DNA from: Gracilibacteraceae bacterium
Lineage (GTDB): Bacteria; Bacillota; Desulfitobacteriia; Desulfitobacteriales; Syntrophobotulaceae
Direction: 5' to 3'
DNA length: 6,341 bases
Assembly: GCA_031263945.1 (NCBI GenBank)
Contig: JAISEW010000100.1
Location: forward strand, 1-6,341
Below are positions 1-5,882 of the stretch, piece by piece (within the stretch, counting starts at the first letter, position 1; every line of letters begins with the position of its first letter). The notes under the pieces are model-generated. The model saw nothing but the letters and a program-made list of their open reading frames with translations. It was not told where the DNA came from and searched no databases. The position numbers and the translations under genes are program-made.

Positions 1-764
1 GGGCGATGATGGATACGGTTTTTGCCGCCCGGCCCCTGCTGCGGGGAGACCCGGACGCGGCGGCTTTTATCGCCCGTTTTGAGGGCGCGGCCGCCGAGCG
101 GCCCGCGCCGCCGTCCGAGCCCGACGGCGTTTCCGCCGAGGAAACGCTGCGCCGGGCGGTGACCCGCGGCCTGAAGGACGAAGCCGGGCGGGCAGCGGCC
201 GCGCTCGTTCAAAATATGGCCGCGATGGAGATCATCGACGCCATTCTCATCCCGGCGCTGGATGAAGTCGGCGCGGCGTTTGACGCGGGCCGGTTTTTCC
301 TGCCGCAGCTCATCGCGGCGGCTCAGGCGGCTCAGAGCGCTTTTGCCGTTCTGGGCGGCCGTCTGGCGGAGACGGGCGGGACAGTGCAGGACAAAGGCAC
401 AGTGCTGCTGGCCACCGTATACGGCGATATCCACGATATAGGCAAGAATATAGCGAAAATATTATTGGAAAATTATGGATATAAAGTCAGGGATCTGGGC
501 CGTAACACGCCGCCGGCGGAAGTCGTGGAGGAGGCGCGCCGCTCGGGGGCGCCGTTGGTCGGGCTTTCCGCCCTGATGACGACGACTTTGCCCAGCATGG
601 CGGAAACCATCCGCCAATTGCGGGCCGCCGGTCTGGACTGTCAAGTGATGGTGGGCGGCGCGGTACTGACGCCGGAGTACGCACGGGAAATCGGCGCGGA
701 TTTTCACGCCCGCGACGCCAAAGCGGGGGTCGATATCGCCCGCCGGGTTTTTGCCAAATGCTAA
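1..764 (+). CDS. metH: MetH-like cobalamin-dependent methionine synthase, C-terminal part (5' end outside window)
   Basis: The frame is open from the first base, and the opening residues (AMMDTVFAARPLLRGD) look like the end of a pterin-binding domain, so the gene starts upstream. Numbering from the ATG at 6, residues 45-120 form the helical cap domain (FFLPQLIAAAQAAQ). Residues 130-250 form the Rossmann-like B12 domain, with GDIHDIGKN (His143 as the expected lower cobalt ligand), SAL at 188-190 and GG at 217-218. In the family this module carries methylcobalamin between methyltetrahydrofolate and homocysteine in the cytoplasm. The protein stops just after the B12 domain, so it lacks the C-terminal AdoMet-binding reactivation domain of E. 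coli MetH, as is usual for the shorter bacterial forms. The TAA stop lies 9 bp from the stop of the convergent trhA. An alternative is a free-standing MtaC/MtbC-type corrinoid protein starting at 6. This is less likely because no ribosome binding site is visible and the N-terminus looks like pterin-domain sequence. Confidence 0.85.
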   Translation, partial: AMMDTVFAARPLLRGDPDAAAFIARFEGAAAERPAPPSEPDGVSAEETLRRAVTRGLKDEAGRAAAALVQNMAAMEIIDAILIPALDEVGAAFDAGRFFLPQLIAAAQAAQSAFAVLGGRLAETGGTVQDKGTVLLATVYGDIHDIGKNIAKILLENYGYKVRDLGRNTPPAEVVEEARRSGAPLVGLSALMTTTLPSMAETIRQLRAAGLDCQVMVGGAVLTPEYAREIGADFHARDAKAGVDIARRVFAKC

Positions 765-781
765 ATCGAAATCCTAAATCG
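761..781. repeat. 8-bp direct repeat spanning the two convergent stop codons
   Basis: CTAAATCG occurs at 761-768 and again at 774-781, separated by AAATC. The first copy contains the metH stop (TAA, 762-764) and the second contains the trhA stop (TAG read on the minus strand, 774-776). This short tandem duplication fills the whole junction. No hairpin with a T-run is seen, so it does not look like an intrinsic terminator. Confidence 0.5.
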
Positions 782-1436
782 CTTTGGGCATGATCACATA
801 AAACAGGGTGAAGAAATAATGCAGCACGGCGCCGGCCAAAACAAAAATATGCCAGATCGCGTGCATGAAACGCGGTTTTTTCGCGACATAGAACAAAACG
901 CCGACGGAGTAGCAAAGCCCGCCGCCCAGCAGCCAGTAAAACGCGCCGCCGGGCAGAAGGGCCATGATGGGTTTGATGGCGACGACGACGGACCAGCCCA
1001 TGAGCAAATAGAGAACGAGGCTCAGGCGGTGCCAGCGGTGCAGATTGACGGCGTTGGCCGTGATGCCGGCGACTGTGAGCGCGGCGTTGAAGGCCCACAG
1101 GAGCCAACCCGTCCGCCCGCCGATGAGCGAAAGACAAATGGGAGTGTAAGTACCGAGAATGAGCAGGAAAATCGAGCAATGATCAAGCACCTGGAATACT
1201 TTTTTCACGCGCCGGTTTGTGAATGCGTGATAAAGCGTGGACATGGCAAACAAAAACACAAGCGTAAACCCGTAAACGGCGCTGCTGACGATATTCACGG
1301 CGGCGCGGCTCCAACAGGCGAAAACTATGAGGACGGCGGTCCCGCCCGTCGCGGAAATGACCCCCAGCCCGTGAGCGACGCTGTTAAAGATCTCTTCCGG
1401 CAGGCTCTGGTTGTTGAAACGTTCTATATTTGTCAT
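774..1436 (-). CDS. trhA: TrhA / hemolysin III (PAQR-like) integral membrane protein
   Basis: This 220-residue protein has about seven hydrophobic segments (roughly 20-40, 47-68, 85-105, 110-130, 138-157, 165-185 and 192-215), the usual size and topology of the hemolysin III/YqfA branch of the PAQR superfamily. The family's metal-site signature is present: EEIFNSVAHGLG (His22), STLYHA (Ser66, His70), LDH (Asp85, His86) and HAIWH (His192, His196). Family members sit in the cytoplasmic membrane. They are linked to membrane lipid and energy homeostasis, and by distant similarity to ceramidase-like hydrolysis, but the substrate is not established. The older name hemolysin III should not be read as evidence of a toxin. 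The ATG is preceded on the minus strand by GGAGG four bases upstream, which fixes the start. It is transcribed divergently from lgt and converges with metH. Confidence 0.93.
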   Translation of the reverse strand: MTNIERFNNQSLPEEIFNSVAHGLGVISATGGTAVLIVFACWSRAAVNIVSSAVYGFTLVFLFAMSTLYHAFTNRRVKKVFQVLDHCSIFLLILGTYTPICLSLIGGRTGWLLWAFNAALTVAGITANAVNLHRWHRLSLVLYLLMGWSVVVAIKPIMALLPGGAFYWLLGGGLCYSVGVLFYVAKKPRFMHAIWHIFVLAGAVLHYFFTLFYVIMPKAI

Positions 1437-1559
1437 AAATCCTCCGAAGACATTAGTTGATTTAGGCTAACTCGCGTCTGACCTTGAAGTAATTCTCTGT
1501 CAAAGCAGGATTTCCTGCCTGTTTGGCGAATCTGTCCGCAAAAGGTTTGGAGGCCGTCT
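1437..1559. promoter_or_regulatory. Divergent intergenic region between trhA and lgt
   Basis: These 123 bp must carry the signals for both genes. The visible elements are the trhA ribosome binding site (CCTCC at 1441-1445, GGAGG on the minus strand), the lgt ribosome binding site (GGAGG at 1549-1553, six bases before the ATG), and a perfect dyad at 1505-1518. On the minus strand a perfect TTGACA hexamer (plus-strand TGTCAA, 1498-1503) could be a -35 for trhA, but no acceptable -10 lies 16-18 bases further on. On the plus strand TTGAAG at 1484-1489 has only a poor -10 partner. I therefore cannot assign either promoter firmly. Confidence 0.5.
1505..1518. promoter_or_regulatory. Perfect inverted repeat, possible operator
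   Basis: GCAGGA-TT-TCCTGC is a perfect 6+6 bp dyad with a two-base centre. It lies in the middle of the divergent region, one base from the minus-strand TTGACA at 1498-1503. The two-base centre and lack of a T-run favour a protein-binding site over an RNA hairpin terminator. No regulator can be assigned, and chance occurrence cannot be excluded. Confidence 0.3.
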
Positions 1560-2450
1560 ATGGAGTTAAGCTTTGCGCCCGATGTGGTTTTTCCCCATCT
1601 CGGTATTGTGATCAGGCATTTGCCCCGCGGTTTTGATGTTTTCGGCTTTACGGTCTATTTTTACGGGGTGACGATGGCGCTCGGCATGCTCTGCGGCCTG
1701 TTGACGGCGCAGGTCCTCATGCGCCGGGACGGCGAAAAAGCGGACGTGATGTTTGATTTCGCCGTCTGGGGCGTTATATTCGGACTGATCGGCGCCCGCG
1801 CCTATTATGTCGTCTTTTCCTGGGACAGTTACAAAAACGGTCTTCTCAACGTGTTCAATCTGCGCGAAGGCGGTTTGGCCGTGTTCGGCGCCGTGCTGGG
1901 CGGAGCGCTGGCCATGCTGCTTTTTACCCGGCGGCGGCGCTTGTCTTTTTTTTACCTGGCCGACTACGCCGCCTGCGGGCTGTTGGTCGGACAGATCATC
2001 GGCCGCTGGGGTAATATTTTTAACGCCGAGGCGTTTGGCGGCTACACCGACGGCTTTCTGGCCATGCAACTCCGTCGGGCCATCGTACCGCCGGGCATGA
2101 TTTCCCCCGGTCTGACGGAGGACATGCTGGTTCATCCCGTTTTGTACGCGGGCGAGGCGTATATCTCGGTGCATCCGACTTTTCTGTATGAGGGGCTGTG
2201 GAATCTCGCCCTGCTGCTGTTCCTTCTTTTCTGGCGCCGGCACAAGATTTTTACGGGCGAGATCATGTTTCTTTATTTTATCGGCGAAGGGAGCGGCCGT
2301 TTCTGGATCGAGGGCCTGCGCACGGATCAATTGCTTATCCCGGTCGCGCAGATCCCCGTTTCCCAGGCGCTGTCCGCCGTATTCATCGCCCTGGGTCTGT
2401 TCGGCTTATGGCGCGGACGGAGCGAACGGAACAAGAGAGGAAATGTATGA
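1560..2450 (+). CDS. lgt: Prolipoprotein diacylglyceryl transferase
   Basis: Lgt transfers the diacylglyceryl group of phosphatidylglycerol to the lipobox cysteine of prelipoproteins at the outer face of the cytoplasmic membrane, the first step of lipoprotein maturation. The 296-residue, multi-helix protein carries the family blocks in order: VYFYG (Tyr35, matching E. coli Tyr26), LREGGLAVFGAVLGG (101-115), GRWGNIFNAEAFGG (148-161, with Arg149, Asn152, Glu157 and Gly160), HPTFLYE (205-211), and GRFWIEGLRTD (246-256, with Arg247 and Glu251 matching E. coli Arg239 and Glu243). Two positions are unusual: Phe109 stands where E. coli has His103, and Glu243 stands where E. coli has Tyr235. GGAGG at 1549-1553 is well spaced from the ATG. 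The stop codon overlaps the ATPase start as ATGA, so lgt probably heads the downstream operon. Confidence 0.96.
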   Translation: MELSFAPDVVFPHLGIVIRHLPRGFDVFGFTVYFYGVTMALGMLCGLLTAQVLMRRDGEKADVMFDFAVWGVIFGLIGARAYYVVFSWDSYKNGLLNVFNLREGGLAVFGAVLGGALAMLLFTRRRRLSFFYLADYAACGLLVGQIIGRWGNIFNAEAFGGYTDGFLAMQLRRAIVPPGMISPGLTEDMLVHPVLYAGEAYISVHPTFLYEGLWNLALLLFLLFWRRHKIFTGEIMFLYFIGEGSGRFWIEGLRTDQLLIPVAQIPVSQALSAVFIALGLFGLWRGRSERNKRGNV

Positions 2451-3157
2451 ACACGCCGATTTTAACCGCGAAAAACCTGACCAAGCATTACGGAACGAAA
2501 CATGCGCTGGAAAATTTTAATATAACGGCCCGCGGCGACCGGGTCATAGGCTTGCTCGGGCCAAACGGCAGCGGGAAGACCACGTTTTTGAAAATCACGG
2601 CCGGTCTCGTTAAAGCGACTTCCGGCGAGATCCTTCTCTACGGGCTGCCACCCGGCCCGCGTACCAAAGCCAGAGTTTCCTTCATGTCTACGGAGGAATA
2701 TCTGTACGCCGCCATGCGCGTCAAAGGGGTCATGAATTATTTCGCGGATATGTTCCCGGATTTTGAGCGGAAAAAATGCCTGCTTTATCTGCCGCGGTTC
2801 AATCTGACCCCGGAGATGAAAGTGCGCGACCTGTCCACCGGTATGCGGGCCGGGCTCAAACTGGTGCTGGCCTTCAGCCGCGGGGCCGGCGCGGTTCTGC
2901 TGGACGAGCCGCTGAACGGGATCGACGTGGTCCTCCGCGACCTCGTCCTGGAGATGATCCGAACAGAGCGGCGGGAAGACCGCGTCATTTTTGTCACGAG
3001 CCATTTGGTGGACGATTTGGAAAGCGTCGTCGACGAAGCGGTTTTTATCGACCGCGGGATTGCCGTTCTTTCCGGTTCAGTGAGCGAAATGACGGCGGAA
3101 CGCGGCTGTTCGCTGGAGGATATATACCGGGAGGTTTACCGTGGTAAAATTAATTAA
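2447..3157 (+). CDS. ABC transporter ATP-binding protein (YtrB-like)
   Basis: This 236-residue single-domain ATPase is the cytoplasmic motor of an exporter-type transporter whose membrane partner is encoded next. Walker A is GPNGSGKTT (38-46), Walker B with its glutamate is VLLDEP (150-155), the D-loop follows as LNGID, and the H-loop histidine is His186 (VTSH). The signature motif is the variant LSTGM (129-133) instead of LSGGQ, as is common in YtrB/GldA-type proteins. The Q-loop glutamine appears to be replaced (FMST, about 79-82). The start is set by the ATGA overlap with the lgt stop and by AGAGAGG at 2434-2440, six bases upstream. The reading frame is open further upstream, but that is lgt read out of frame. 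The substrate cannot be inferred. Members of this group are linked to envelope stress or antibiotic response, but no GntR-type regulator is adjacent here. Confidence 0.93.
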   Translation: MNTPILTAKNLTKHYGTKHALENFNITARGDRVIGLLGPNGSGKTTFLKITAGLVKATSGEILLYGLPPGPRTKARVSFMSTEEYLYAAMRVKGVMNYFADMFPDFERKKCLLYLPRFNLTPEMKVRDLSTGMRAGLKLVLAFSRGAGAVLLDEPLNGIDVVLRDLVLEMIRTERREDRVIFVTSHLVDDLESVVDEAVFIDRGIAVLSGSVSEMTAERGCSLEDIYREVYRGKIN

Positions 3158-3950
3158 ATACGAATTCGTGCTGCGCGGCAAGCGGATGATGATTTTTCTC
3201 ATCGCCGCCTTCCTCCTGAATATGTCGCTTTATCTGTATATGCGTTTCGGCACTGATCTGATCGAGTCCATGCGGGTCGGATTCACCTTGACTTTGCTCA
3301 TTATTTTGTTTATTACTTTCTTCGCCTTGCTTTTTATCGACGTCCTGACGGCCTTCAACCGTGAATTGACCAGCAAAGAAGGCTATATGATATTTCTTAC
3401 CCCGCGCAGCGGCTGGCAGATCATCGGCGGTAAGCTCCTGAGCGGTTTGCTGGAAGGATTTTCCTTTTTGCTCTTTTTCCTGCTGCTGGCCTATGTGGAT
3501 TTTTTTGTCTTTTATAAAAACACGGTGAGCGGTCTGGTCCTTGAGTCCCTGGAGGAGTTTCTGGGGTTCACCCCCAGCCAGCAGACCTCTGTCGTCGTCA
3601 CTTTCATCATCTTCACTTTGCTGATCATCATTTCCGTCATCAATACCGTGGTGACCGCTTACACAGCGATGACTTTGCGGCGCGGTTTCTTCGCTCATGT
3701 TCGCTTCGGCGCTTTCCTGGCGGGCGTGGTCTTTGTCGTGATCAGCGTGATCGTTGGCCGGCTGAACCTGCTGGTGATGGATCTTTTCCCCGGACCGTCG
3801 CTCATGGAACTGCTGGACGCCACTTACAGACTGGATTTTTTTGAGATGCTGGATAAGGTCCTGCTCATCTACACGCTGACGCTCACGGTTTTCACGGCGC
3901 TGATCTTTGCCGGCGCCGGCTATATTTTGGAGAAAAAAGTAGATCTTTGA
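3141..3950 (+). CDS. ABC-2 type transporter permease subunit
   Basis: This 269-residue hydrophobic protein has about six membrane segments (roughly 17-34, 46-70, 98-120, 152-176, 190-207 and 241-262). A cytoplasmic stretch, SKEGYMIFLTPRSGWQIIGG (78-97), resembles the loop of Firmicutes ABC-2 permeases that pair with YtrB-like ATPases (SYxLFLTP, then a GxKLL-like helix). It should form the membrane channel, probably as a dimer, with the ATPase encoded just upstream. The start is a GTG at 3141, supported by GGGAGG at 3129-3134 six bases before it. It overlaps the last 17 bases of the ATPase gene, so translation of the two is probably coupled. The transported substrate is unknown. The stop is followed by a 24-bp gap to the SDR gene. 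Confidence 0.9.
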   Translation: MVKLIKYEFVLRGKRMMIFLIAAFLLNMSLYLYMRFGTDLIESMRVGFTLTLLIILFITFFALLFIDVLTAFNRELTSKEGYMIFLTPRSGWQIIGGKLLSGLLEGFSFLLFFLLLAYVDFFVFYKNTVSGLVLESLEEFLGFTPSQQTSVVVTFIIFTLLIIISVINTVVTAYTAMTLRRGFFAHVRFGAFLAGVVFVVISVIVGRLNLLVMDLFPGPSLMELLDATYRLDFFEMLDKVLLIYTLTLTVFTALIFAGAGYILEKKVDL

Positions 3951-3960
3951 GACGTGTAAA

Positions 3961-3966
3961 AGGAGG
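3961..3966 (+). promoter_or_regulatory. Ribosome binding site that selects the TTG start of the SDR gene
   Basis: AGGAGG is a near-perfect Shine-Dalgarno sequence. It ends eight bases before TTG at 3975, which is ideal spacing, but only two bases before the in-frame GTG at 3969. It therefore favours TTG 3975 as the initiation codon. Confidence 0.75.
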
Positions 3967-3974
3967 GCGTGATC

Positions 3975-4820
3975 TTGATCAAAGCGGAAGAACTGTTCAG
4001 CGTGCGGGATCAGGCGGTTCTGGTCACGGGCGCGGGCGGGCTGGGCGAATTTCTCGCCTATGGCTTCGCCGCGAACGGGGCCAAAGTCGCGCTGGCTTCC
4101 CGCACGCCGGGCAAAGCGAGCGCGGTGGCGGCGCTGATCGCCGCCAAGGGTTATCCCGGCTGTCTGGCCCTGGATTTTGACCAGACGCGGAAAGGCGATT
4201 GCGAGGACGCGGTGGCGCGGGTGTTGGAACATTACGGGCGCCTGGACGTGCTGGTGAATACGGCGGGTATCGGGCAGTGTTTCCCGCCGGAGGATTTTCC
4301 GGAGGAGGAAATGCGCCGGATTCTGGACGTCAACCTGACGGGCGCCGTTTTTATCACCCAGGCGGCCGGGCGCGGAGCCATGATCCCGCAAAAGAGCGGC
4401 CGCGTCATCCACATCGGCTCCATCGCCGGCGTGATGACGCACACATATGAGTCTATGGTCTATGAGGCGAGCAAGGCGGCGGTGCATCAGATGACGCGCT
4501 CGTTTGCCGTGGCCTGGGCCCGCTATAATATCAACGTCAACTGTATCGCCCCGACTTGGATCAACACCCCGATGCTGGCGGACGTCCCGCTCAGTTATTA
4601 TGAAAACGTCAACGCCATGCATCCGCTCGGGCGGATGGCGGAGAGCCGCGAGTTCATCGGCGCGGCGATTTTTCTCGCGTCGCCGGCTTCCGCCTATATG
4701 ACGGGGCAGACGCTTTTCGTGGACGGCGGCTGGACGGCCGGCCGCCCGCTGCAATATGACAAAGCGGACCTTCGCCGGCCGGCGCCGCCTCCCGGTCTGG
4801 TCGATTGGGCGGACACATGA
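3975..4820 (+). CDS. SDR family NAD(P)-dependent oxidoreductase
   Basis: This 281-residue classical short-chain dehydrogenase/reductase is a cytoplasmic enzyme that oxidises a secondary alcohol or reduces a ketone using NAD(P). Numbering from the TTG start, the nucleotide loop is TGAGGLG (19-25), NTAG lies at 95-98 (the usual NNAG), Asn120 in DVNLTG, Ser149 in HIGSIAG, and Tyr163 with Lys167 in YEASK, giving a complete Asn-Ser-Tyr-Lys catalytic tetrad. The cofactor loop has APTWINTPM (192-200) and the C-terminus has FVDGGW (248-253). Overall it resembles sugar or polyol dehydrogenases such as gluconate 5-dehydrogenase-like SDRs, but the substrate cannot be named. The glycine loop is one residue shorter than the usual TGxxxGxG. 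About 25 extra proline- and arginine-rich residues follow the normal SDR end. The in-frame GTG at 3969 is an alternative start. The stop overlaps the next small ORF as ATGA. Confidence 0.92.
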   Translation: MIKAEELFSVRDQAVLVTGAGGLGEFLAYGFAANGAKVALASRTPGKASAVAALIAAKGYPGCLALDFDQTRKGDCEDAVARVLEHYGRLDVLVNTAGIGQCFPPEDFPEEEMRRILDVNLTGAVFITQAAGRGAMIPQKSGRVIHIGSIAGVMTHTYESMVYEASKAAVHQMTRSFAVAWARYNINVNCIAPTWINTPMLADVPLSYYENVNAMHPLGRMAESREFIGAAIFLASPASAYMTGQTLFVDGGWTAGRPLQYDKADLRRPAPPPGLVDWADT

Positions 4821-4918
4821 GAGACAGGGTCGTTTTCCTGAAAAAACTGCTGCTCGACGCGAGGCCCGGCCTGAGCGCCGAACGTGTGCTGCTGGCCAAA
4901 GAAACTTACATCCTGTGA
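4817..4918 (+). pseudogene. 33-codon ORF matching a glycyl radical enzyme N-terminus, probable gene relic
   Basis: The ORF starts at ATG 4817, overlapping the SDR stop (ATGA), and ends in TGA 4916-4918, overlapping the menA start (TGATG). It encodes 33 residues. Residues 13-32 read LDARPGLSAERVLLAKETYI. The spacing of A-R/K-P, E-R five residues later, then L, E and Y/F matches the N-terminal helix of pyruvate formate-lyase-like glycyl radical enzymes, for example AKPCVESERAILITESF as I recall it from B12-independent glycerol dehydratase. A full enzyme is about 800 residues with catalytic Cys and C-terminal Gly loops, and none of that is present here. I read this as the 5' stump left by a deletion that joined the gene to menA. 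It may still be translated and serve to couple menA to the SDR gene. The alternative is a genuine microprotein with chance similarity. Confidence 0.5.
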
Positions 4919-5829
4919 TGTCGGTGACTTTCCCGGTTTTTTGGCGCATGCTGCGCCCGCATACCCTAAGCGCCAGCTTCGTGCCGGTCGCGGTCGGCAG
5001 CGCCTACGCCCTGAAAGCGGCGGATGTTTTTTCTCCGCTCCGCGCCCTGCTCATGCTCGCCGCCTGCCTGTTCATCCAGATCGCCACCAATCTTTTCAAC
5101 GAATATTACGATTACGCCCGCGGCTTGGACACCCGGGCCAGCGTGGGCATCGGCGGCACGATCGTCCGCGATGGCCTGAGTCCGCGCTTTGTCCTCGCCA
5201 TAGCGCTCGGTTTTTACGCCGCCGCCGCCGCTTTAGGCCTGGCGCTGGCCTGTCTCAGCAGTTATTGGCTGCTGCCCGTCGGCGCTTTTTGTATGCTCTG
5301 CGGCTATCTGTACACCGGCGGTCCGTATCCCATTGCCGCCTCTCCTTTTGGCGAAGCGGCGGCCGGCCTGCTCCTGGGCAGTCTGGTCATATGTCTTTCG
5401 TTTTTTTTGCAGACCGATTATGTGACGGCGGACGTTTTTTTAATTTCTTTGCCGGTCGCTTTGCTCATCGGCGCCATCCTGACCGCAAACAATATCCGTG
5501 ACCGCGTGGGCGACGCGGCCGGCGGGCGCAAGACTTTGGTCATCCTGCTCGGCCATCGCCGCGGCGTCGTCTTTCTGGCCGCGCTTTTCGCCCTCGCTAT
5601 TCTCTGGAGCGCCGGCCTGTGTTTCCGCTCCGGTTTCGGTTTTTGGTTCCTGCTGCCGCTCCTCAGCATCCCCCCCGCCTGGCGGTCCGTCCGCCTGTTC
5701 CGCTGCGGCGAAAACCAGCCGCCTCCGGTCATGCTGCCGGCTATGCGCCGCGCCGCCCAAACCAACACGGTTTACGGGCTGGCCTATGCGGCGGCTTTCC
5801 TGCTCGCCGCTTTTTTCCCCCCGGCCTGA
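4918..5829 (+). CDS. menA: 1,4-dihydroxy-2-naphthoate polyprenyltransferase (UbiA family)
   Basis: MenA attaches the polyprenyl chain to 1,4-dihydroxy-2-naphthoate in the cytoplasmic membrane, giving demethylmenaquinone in the menaquinone pathway. The 303-residue protein has about eight or nine hydrophobic segments. It opens with FWRMLRPHTLSASFVPV, typical of MenA. The first Mg-diphosphate motif is NEYYDYARGLD (61-71), followed by VGIGGTIVRDG (76-86). The second is NNIRDRVGDAAGGRKTL (191-207), and TNTVYGLAYA (282-291) is near the end. These blocks fit the Bacillus-type MenA rather than UbiA or COX10. The start at ATG 4918 overlaps the preceding small ORF's stop, and an in-frame GTG at 4915 is possible. 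No Shine-Dalgarno sequence is visible before either, so initiation probably relies on coupling to upstream translation. No other men gene is in the window, and no intrinsic terminator follows the stop. Confidence 0.93.
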   Translation: MSVTFPVFWRMLRPHTLSASFVPVAVGSAYALKAADVFSPLRALLMLAACLFIQIATNLFNEYYDYARGLDTRASVGIGGTIVRDGLSPRFVLAIALGFYAAAAALGLALACLSSYWLLPVGAFCMLCGYLYTGGPYPIAASPFGEAAAGLLLGSLVICLSFFLQTDYVTADVFLISLPVALLIGAILTANNIRDRVGDAAGGRKTLVILLGHRRGVVFLAALFALAILWSAGLCFRSGFGFWFLLPLLSIPPAWRSVRLFRCGENQPPPVMLPAMRRAAQTNTVYGLAYAAAFLLAAFFPPA

Positions 5830-5853
5830 CCGAAAAAATTCACCGCCCCGGGG

Positions 5854-5882
5854 TTGACGGCGAGCAGCAGTTCTGCTATATT
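5854..5882 (+). promoter_or_regulatory. Sigma-70-type promoter of the MarR gene
   Basis: A -35 of TTGACG (5854-5859) and a -10 of TATATT (5877-5882) are separated by exactly 17 bases, close to the housekeeping consensus. Transcription should start near 5888-5890. CCCCGGGG lies directly upstream at 5846-5853. The spacer contains a small dyad, AGCAG-TT-CTGCT (5866-5877). Confidence 0.8.

Noticed and set aside
819..1460. 213-codon open frame on the plus strand opposite trhA
   Set aside because: It is the mirror of a clear PAQR-family gene. The product is Glu/Gln/Pro-rich without domain features and has no ribosome binding site.
1566..2330. 254-codon open frame on the minus strand opposite lgt
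   Set aside because: It is an antisense shadow of a gene with all Lgt blocks. It is His/Gln/Lys-rich without a recognisable fold.
2198..2446. 83-codon N-terminal extension of the ABC ATPase
   Set aside because: It overlaps lgt out of frame. The ATG at 2447 has a good ribosome binding site and gives the normal ATPase length.
4756..4917. 54-codon N-terminal extension of MenA
   Set aside because: It is the SDR 3' end and the small ORF read in another frame. The MenA family sequence begins right at 4918.
3150..4949. 599-codon open frame on the minus strand
   Set aside because: It lies exactly opposite the permease, the SDR and the start of menA, all of which have clear family motifs. Its product is a compositionally skewed, Gln/Arg/His/Asp-rich sequence with no recognisable domain, as expected from the antisense of GC-rich and membrane-protein genes.
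5836..5860. CCCCGGGG as part of a terminator after menA
   Set aside because: The palindrome has no loop and no following T-run, and it abuts the -35 of the next gene, so there is no support for an intrinsic terminator.
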